From positions 1 through 7,553 of the forward strand of contig CAAFMG010000079.1 in the NCBI GenBank assembly GCA_900763965.1: DNA of 7,553 nucleotides. Direction: 5' to 3'. This DNA comes from an uncultured Oscillospiraceae bacterium. Lineage in GTDB: Bacteria; Bacillota; Clostridia; Oscillospirales; Oscillospiraceae. Below the pieces are notes generated by a model that saw nothing but the letters and a program-made list of their open reading frames with translations, did not search any database and was not told where the DNA came from. Of the stretch, positions 3,928 to 7,553 are shown in pieces; position 1 is the stretch's first letter; every line of letters begins with the position of its first letter. The position numbers and the translations under genes were made by a program.

Positions 3928-6474
3928 ATGCCCGAAAACCAACCTAACATCAAAAATCCCCTGAGCATTGGGCTTTTGGCCCATGTGGATGCGGGGAAAA
4001 CCACCTTGAGTGAAGCGCTGCTGTATGTCAGCGGGGCCCGGCGGACGCTGGGGCGGGTGGATCATCGGGATGCTTTTCTGGATACCCATGATCTGGAACG
4101 GGCCCGGGGGATCACCATTTTCTCCAAGCAGGCCATTCTGGAAACCGACCACCGGGAGATCACCCTGGTGGATACCCCGGGGCATGTGGATTTTTCCGCC
4201 GAGGCAGAGCGGGTGCTGGGAATTCTGGACTGCGCCGTACTGGTCATCAGCGGCACCGATGGGGTGCAGGCCCATACCCTGACCCTCTGGCGGCTGCTGG
4301 AACGGTACCAGGTGCCCACCTTCCTGTTCATCAACAAAATGGATCTGGCAAATGCCCAGCGGCAGGGGGTGCTGGAGCAGCTGCAACAGCAGCTGGATCC
4401 GGGGTGCGTGGATTTTGGCCAGCCCATGGAGCAGGTGGCAGAGGCCGCCGCCATGTGTGACGAAGGAGTTCTGGAGCACTATCTGGAAACCGGAACGGTG
4501 AGCCGGGAGGAATTGGGCGGCCTGATTGCCGGTCGGAAGCTCTTTCCCTGCTGCTTTGGCTCTGGGCTGAAGCTGGAGGGTGTGGGAGAGCTGCTGGCAC
4601 TGCTGGATACCTATGCTCCCCGGAAGGACTACCCGGGGGAATTTGCCGCCAAGGTGTATAAAATCTCCCGGGATCCTCAGGGAAACCGGCTGACCTGGCT
4701 GAAAATCACCGGGGGCAGTTTGAAGGTTCGCTCCATGTTGCGTTATGTCAACCAAAAGGGAGAAGCGCGGGAGGAAAAGATTTTGCAGCTGCGCCGGTAT
4801 TCCGGCGAAAAGGCTGCCACCCCGGAGCAGCTTTCTGCCGGATATCTGGCAGCGGTTACCGGCCTGACGGGAACCTGGGCAGGCCAGTCTCTAGGAGCCG
4901 AAGCCCCTTCCCTCCCCCCTGCCCTGGAACCGGTGATGACCTGCCGGGTGGCACTGCCAAAGGGTGCCGATCCGGCGGTGGTGTGGCCCAAGCTGCGCCA
5001 GCTGGAGGAGGAAGATCCCCAGCTCCATCTGGTGCAGGAAAACGGCCAGATCCATGTGCAGATCATGGGCAAGATCCAGCTGGAGATTTTCCGGGCGCTG
5101 GTCAAGCAGCGGTTTGACCTGGATGTGACCATGGAGGATCAGCGGATTTTCTATAAGGAGACCATTGCCAACACCGTGGAGGGGGTGGGGCATTTTGAGC
5201 CTTTGCGCCACTATGCCGAGTGCCATCTGCTTCTGGAGCCTCTGCCCCAGGGCAGCGGACTGGTATTTGACACGGTCTGTCCCACAGATGTGCTGGATGC
5301 AGGCTATCAGAAGCTGATTTTGACCCATCTGGCAGAAAAGACCCACCGGGGCGTTCTGGTGGGGGCACCCATTACGGATATGAAGATCACCCTTCTGGTG
5401 GGCAAGGCTCATCTCAAGCACACCGAGGGAGGCGATTTCCGTCAGGCCACCTACCGGGCGGTGCGTCAGGGGCTGATGCAGGCCCAGTCGGTGCTGCTGG
5501 AGCCTTGGTATGATTTTGTCCTCACCTGCCCTTCTGAGCAGATCGGCAGAGCCATCACCGATATCCGGGCCATGGGCGGCGAATTTGATGCCCCGGAGGG
5601 CACCGGCAGCACGGCCACCCTGCGGGGACAGGTCAGCGCCGGGGAGATCCGGGACTATGCCGAGACCCTGGCCGCCTACACCCAGGGCCGGGGGCGGTTA
5701 CAGCTGACCCTCCGGGGCTATGCTCCCTGCCACAATGCCCAGGCGGTGATTGAGGCGGCAGGCTATGATCCCCAGGCCGATGTGGAAAACACCCCGGATT
5801 CCGTTTTCTGCGCCCATGGGGCAGGCTTCAATGTGAAATGGGATCAGGTCAAGGACTATATGCACCTGGAAAGCGGTCTGAAAGAGGAAAAACCGCCCCA
5901 GATCATCAGCGGAAACCTCCGTGCCGATGACCGGGAGCTGGAACGGATCATGGAGCGGGAGTTTGGCTCCATCAAGCGGCCGGTGTACACCGTAAAGGCG
6001 GAAAACCGCCCTGCCACGGAGGAGATCCCCATCCGGCCCATGAAGGAAAAGTATCTGATCGTGGACGGCTACAATATGATCTTCTCCTGGACGGATCTGG
6101 CAGCCCTGGCCCGGGAGGATATTGACGCTGCCCGGCGGAAGCTCTGCGATGAGCTGTCCAGCTATGCCGGGTTCACCAAATGCCGTCTGCTGGTGGTTTT
6201 TGACGGCTATCGGCAGAAGGGCAGTCCCGGAGAAAAAAGCCGATTTCACAACATTCAGGTGGTCTACACCCGGGAGGGAGAAACGGCGGATGCCTACATG
6301 GAGGCCCTGGCGGCGGAGATCGGCAGCAACTATTCCGTCCGGGTGGCAAGCTCCGACAATCTGGTGCAGCTGAGCTCCTTCCGCTCCGGGATCCTGCGAA
6401 TGTCCGCCCGGGAACTGATGGAGGAGGTGGCGGCAGCCCAAAAGGCCATGGCGACTCACTTCCATAAAGGATAA
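3928..6474 (+). CDS. TetM/EF-G-like GTPase fused to YacP/Rae1-like NYN nuclease domain
   Basis: An 848-residue soluble protein in two parts. Residues 1-650 form a translational GTPase of the ribosomal-protection (TetM/TetO)/EF-G type: P-loop AHVDAGKT (18-25), switch I RGITI (60-64), DTPGH (82-86) with H86 in the catalytic position, NKMD (136-139) and SGL (212-214). Domains II (about 235-325), III (333-408), IV (410-525) and V (526-600) follow. A conserved tail (about 600-648) holds APCHN and VFCAHGAGF, and a linker leads to residue 706. Residues 706-848 form a NYN (PIN-like) domain of the YacP/Rae1 kind, starting YLIVDGYN. Likely metal-binding acidic residues are D713, D759 (FDG), D788 (ETADAY) and D810 (ASSDN). 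TetM-type proteins end near residue 640, so the NYN part is an addition. In the domain IV tip, the YSPVSTPADFR string I recall from TetM is replaced by KHTEGGDFR, so tetracycline protection is doubtful. Known: TetM-type factors act at the ribosomal A site, and Rae1 of Bacillus subtilis cuts mRNA there. Inferred: a self-targeting ribosome-associated mRNase, perhaps for stalled-ribosome rescue. The start is fixed by AGGGGG 6 nt upstream. It is a single-gene unit, with no frameshift at the fusion point. Confidence 0.9.
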   Translation: MPENQPNIKNPLSIGLLAHVDAGKTTLSEALLYVSGARRTLGRVDHRDAFLDTHDLERARGITIFSKQAILETDHREITLVDTPGHVDFSAEAERVLGILDCAVLVISGTDGVQAHTLTLWRLLERYQVPTFLFINKMDLANAQRQGVLEQLQQQLDPGCVDFGQPMEQVAEAAAMCDEGVLEHYLETGTVSREELGGLIAGRKLFPCCFGSGLKLEGVGELLALLDTYAPRKDYPGEFAAKVYKISRDPQGNRLTWLKITGGSLKVRSMLRYVNQKGEAREEKILQLRRYSGEKAATPEQLSAGYLAAVTGLTGTWAGQSLGAEAPSLPPALEPVMTCRVALPKGADPAVVWPKLRQLEEEDPQLHLVQENGQIHVQIMGKIQLEIFRALVKQRFDLDVTMEDQRIFYKETIANTVEGVGHFEPLRHYAECHLLLEPLPQGSGLVFDTVCPTDVLDAGYQKLILTHLAEKTHRGVLVGAPITDMKITLLVGKAHLKHTEGGDFRQATYRAVRQGLMQAQSVLLEPWYDFVLTCPSEQIGRAITDIRAMGGEFDAPEGTGSTATLRGQVSAGEIRDYAETLAAYTQGRGRLQLTLRGYAPCHNAQAVIEAAGYDPQADVENTPDSVFCAHGAGFNVKWDQVKDYMHLESGLKEEKPPQIISGNLRADDRELERIMEREFGSIKRPVYTVKAENRPATEEIPIRPMKEKYLIVDGYNMIFSWTDLAALAREDIDAARRKLCDELSSYAGFTKCRLLVVFDGYRQKGSPGEKSRFHNIQVVYTREGETADAYMEALAAEIGSNYSVRVASSDNLVQLSSFRSGILRMSARELMEEVAAAQKAMATHFHKG

Positions 6475-6475
6475 T

Positions 6476-6642
6476 TTAGGGTCTATCTGAAAACCGTCAA
6501 CACGCCCAAACAGCGGGTCTTTTCCGCCTGCTGTGTGCCATTTTTCCTTGCAATACACAAAGTATTCCTGCGAAAAAATGGCTTCATCAGGCGAAAAATC
6601 CCTCGCTGTTGGTCATATTTCCGGTTTTCGGATAGACCCTAA
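6476..6642. mobile_element. MITE-like palindromic element with 21-bp TIRs
   Basis: The ends are inverted repeats of 21 bp with one mismatch (6476-6496 and 6622-6642; outer core GGGTCTATC). Trimmed to GGGTC...GACCC (6479-6639, 161 bp) the element is flanked by TA on both sides, as expected of a TA target duplication. The interior is also self-complementary: CCCAAACAGCG with CGCTGTTGG, CGCCTG (6525-6530) with CAGGCG (6588-6593), GCCATTTTT (6537-6545) with AAAAATGGC (6574-6582), and AATAC with GTATT around the loop ACAAA (6557-6561). The whole unit can therefore fold into one long imperfect hairpin. It encodes no transposase. It begins 2 nt after the GTPase stop codon and could shape the 3' end of that mRNA. 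Confidence 0.75.
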
Positions 6643-6681
6643 GAGGATTTAAAAAATTACAAAAAATCTTGATAAATGGTA

Positions 6682-6710
6682 TTCCCTTTTGTGAATGTTT
6701 CCTGTATAAT
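6682..6710 (+). promoter_or_regulatory. Predicted promoter of the PsiE-like gene
   Basis: A consensus -10 TATAAT (6705-6710) lies 31 nt before the GTG start. The -35 position at 17 bp (TTCCCT, 6682-6687) is poor, so the promoter is either weak or activator-dependent. Its position shows that the in-frame ATG at 6676 is upstream of the transcript and cannot be the start. Confidence 0.5.
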
Positions 6711-6741
6711 AGAAGCATCCTATATTGAGGGGGAACCCACC

Positions 6742-7224
6742 GTGAGCCATAATCCCATGCACGATCCCGAAATGCTGCCCTATCTGGATGATCCCAAGGT
6801 GCAGGCCATGCTGAAAAAAGAGGCGGCCCAGGACAGCATCTCCGAGCACTTCTTCCGCCGCACCCTGCACATTTTAGAGCGCTTCATTGCCGCTCTGACC
6901 CTGCTGGCACTGATTGGCGCAGTGGGCATGGAGATCTATCGGATGTTCACTTTGGGAACGGAGTATTTTTCCGATGTAAACCAGATGCTGCACCATCTGC
7001 TGATGATCGTGGTGGGCCTGGAGTTTGTCCGTATGCTCATCGACACCAACCCCTCCAACATTTTGGAAGTGCTGACAGTGGCCATCACCCGCCATGTGAT
7101 CCTGACCCACGATGACCCCTGGAGCAACGTGGCCTGCATTGCCTGTATCGCCGGCCTGTTCGCCATCCGCCGCTTCCTGATCCGCCGCAGCGAGCTGAAG
7201 GAAGAACTGGTGGAGTGGGAGTAA
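6742..7224 (+). CDS. PsiE-like small integral membrane protein
   Basis: A 160-residue membrane protein that I place in the phosphate-starvation-inducible PsiE family, whose biochemical role is unknown. After a soluble acidic N-terminus (1-40) it has about four hydrophobic segments: residues 48-69, 83-100, 107-122 and 129-146. The family-like core is HHLLMIVVGLEFVRMLI (84-100), then a short loop TNPSNILEVLTVAITRHVIL (102-121), then the last helix and a basic/acidic tail (RRFLIRRSELKEELVEWE). The GTG at 6742 is chosen because GAGGGGG (6727-6733) lies 8 nt upstream and the -10 box lies before it. A longer reading from ATG 6676 would begin upstream of the promoter. It is a single-gene unit between the MITE-like element and a strong terminator. 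The name implies nothing reliable about phosphate here; no Pho-box-like repeats are seen upstream. Confidence 0.75.
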   Translation: MSHNPMHDPEMLPYLDDPKVQAMLKKEAAQDSISEHFFRRTLHILERFIAALTLLALIGAVGMEIYRMFTLGTEYFSDVNQMLHHLLMIVVGLEFVRMLIDTNPSNILEVLTVAITRHVILTHDDPWSNVACIACIAGLFAIRRFLIRRSELKEELVEWE

Positions 7225-7248
7225 CACCTTCCTACCATAATAATAATG

Positions 7249-7291
7249 AATGCGGCGCACCGGGTGGAACCGGGCGCCGCATTGGTTTTTT
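7249..7291 (+). terminator. Intrinsic terminator of the PsiE-like gene
   Basis: AATGCGGCGC (7249-7258) pairs perfectly with GCGCCGCATT (7274-7283). An inner CCGG/CCGG stem extends it after a one-base bulge, and a T tract follows at 7286-7291. It lies 24 nt after the stop codon. Confidence 0.92.
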
Positions 7292-7347
7292 AGTAGAGCG
7301 TATCATTTGCGCAACGAAATTTTTGCGCCGGTAATTCGGCGGCACCG

Positions 7348-7481
7348 CCCCTACGAACTCAAAATATTTGAGCCTTTCGCAAATTACGCACTGGGTGCGA
7401 TGCGGTACGTCTGCGTAGGGGAAGATATTATCTTCCCGGTTGTTTCCCCACGGGGAAACAACGTCGGTGCAATGCGCCGAC
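7348..7481. repeat. Cluster of five hairpins inside an 8-bp inverted repeat
   Basis: Noncoding. Five short perfect or near-perfect palindromes follow each other: CTCAAA-ATA-TTTGAG (7358-7372), CGCAC-TGG-GTGCG (7387-7399), GGGAAGAT-ATT-ATCTTCCC (7419-7437), an 11-bp stem GTTGTTTCCCC/GGGGAAACAAC with a 2-nt loop (7439-7462), and GTCGGTGC/GCGCCGAC with one G-T pair (7463-7481). CCCCTACG (7348-7355) and CGTAGGGG (7414-7421) form a further inverted pair around the first two. AATTCGGCGG occurs as a direct repeat on both sides (7333-7342 and 7509-7518). This looks like a dispersed intergenic repeat family; the right edge may extend beyond the window. No gene is seen from 7292 to 7553. Confidence 0.7.
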
Positions 7482-7553
7482 AATGCAATACCAAACATTT
7501 GCAAATGCAATTCGGCGGTATATTGTCGAAACATGGTACATTTGCAACATTAA

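Noticed and set aside
3898..4755. 285-codon minus-strand open frame opposite the GTPase domain
   Set aside because: Antisense of the G-domain coding sequence; the translation is Pro/Gln/His-rich and has no family features.
3928..6474. Calling the GTPase a tetracycline resistance gene (tet)
   Set aside because: The overall fold is of that type, but the recalled YSPVS-type domain IV loop is absent, the NYN extension is foreign to tet genes, and no tet-like leader peptide precedes it.
5698..6558. 286-codon minus-strand open frame spanning the NYN region and the MITE-like element
   Set aside because: Antisense shadow; its beginning lies inside the palindromic element and there is no ribosome binding site.
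7439..7462. The 11-bp palindrome as an intrinsic terminator
   Set aside because: No T tract follows the stem on either strand and no gene reads directly into it.
7232..7534. 100-codon minus-strand open frame over the hairpin cluster
   Set aside because: It crosses a terminator and five palindromes; the coding appearance is explained by repeats.

Overview
The window looks like chromosomal DNA of a GC-rich, gut-type Firmicute (Clostridia, probably an Oscillospiraceae-like lineage). This is inferred from GC-rich coding regions, strong GGAGG-like ribosome binding sites, consensus TATAAT promoters and the gene families present: MATE exporter, GH20-type hexosaminidase, an EF-G-like GTPase joined to a YacP-like NYN domain, and a PsiE-like membrane protein. 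No rRNA, tRNA, CRISPR array or intact transposase gene is visible.

Layout. (1) 40-1428 (+): a complete MATE-family exporter, closed by a textbook terminator at 1432-1469. (2) About 1500-2130 (-): a graveyard of two broken genes on the minus strand. One is the C-terminal end of a GH20-like beta-N-acetylhexosaminidase with an in-frame TAG. It abuts a short N-terminal piece of a type I restriction R subunit (HsdR) that keeps its start codon, ribosome binding site and a promoter. (3) 2323-3600 (-): an intact AAA_14/DUF4143 ATPase with a near-perfect promoter overlapped by three repeats spaced exactly 23 bp apart. (4) 3928-6474 (+): the most interesting gene, an 848-residue translational GTPase of the TetM/EF-G kind carrying a C-terminal YacP/Rae1-like NYN nuclease domain. 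Its promoter and ribosome binding site are bracketed by a perfect 11-bp inverted repeat. (5) 6476-6642: a roughly 165-bp MITE-like palindromic element with 21-bp terminal inverted repeats. (6) 6742-7224 (+): a small four-helix membrane protein of the PsiE kind, with its own promoter and terminator. (7) 7292-7553: a noncoding stretch packed with short hairpins.

How the parts relate. Every intact gene appears to be its own transcription unit, so no multi-gene operon is proposed. The segment from about 1866 to 3700 (HsdR scrap plus ATPase) has lower GC in its noncoding parts and interrupts a decayed housekeeping gene, which suggests an acquired and then eroded defence-type island. The GTPase-NYN protein is the best candidate for an undescribed system in a single polypeptide: a ribosome-binding GTPase fused to a nuclease whose free-standing Bacillus relative cuts mRNA in the ribosomal A site. 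It lacks the tetracycline-protection loop sequence as I remember it from TetM, which argues for a role in ribosome rescue or mRNA quality control rather than drug resistance.
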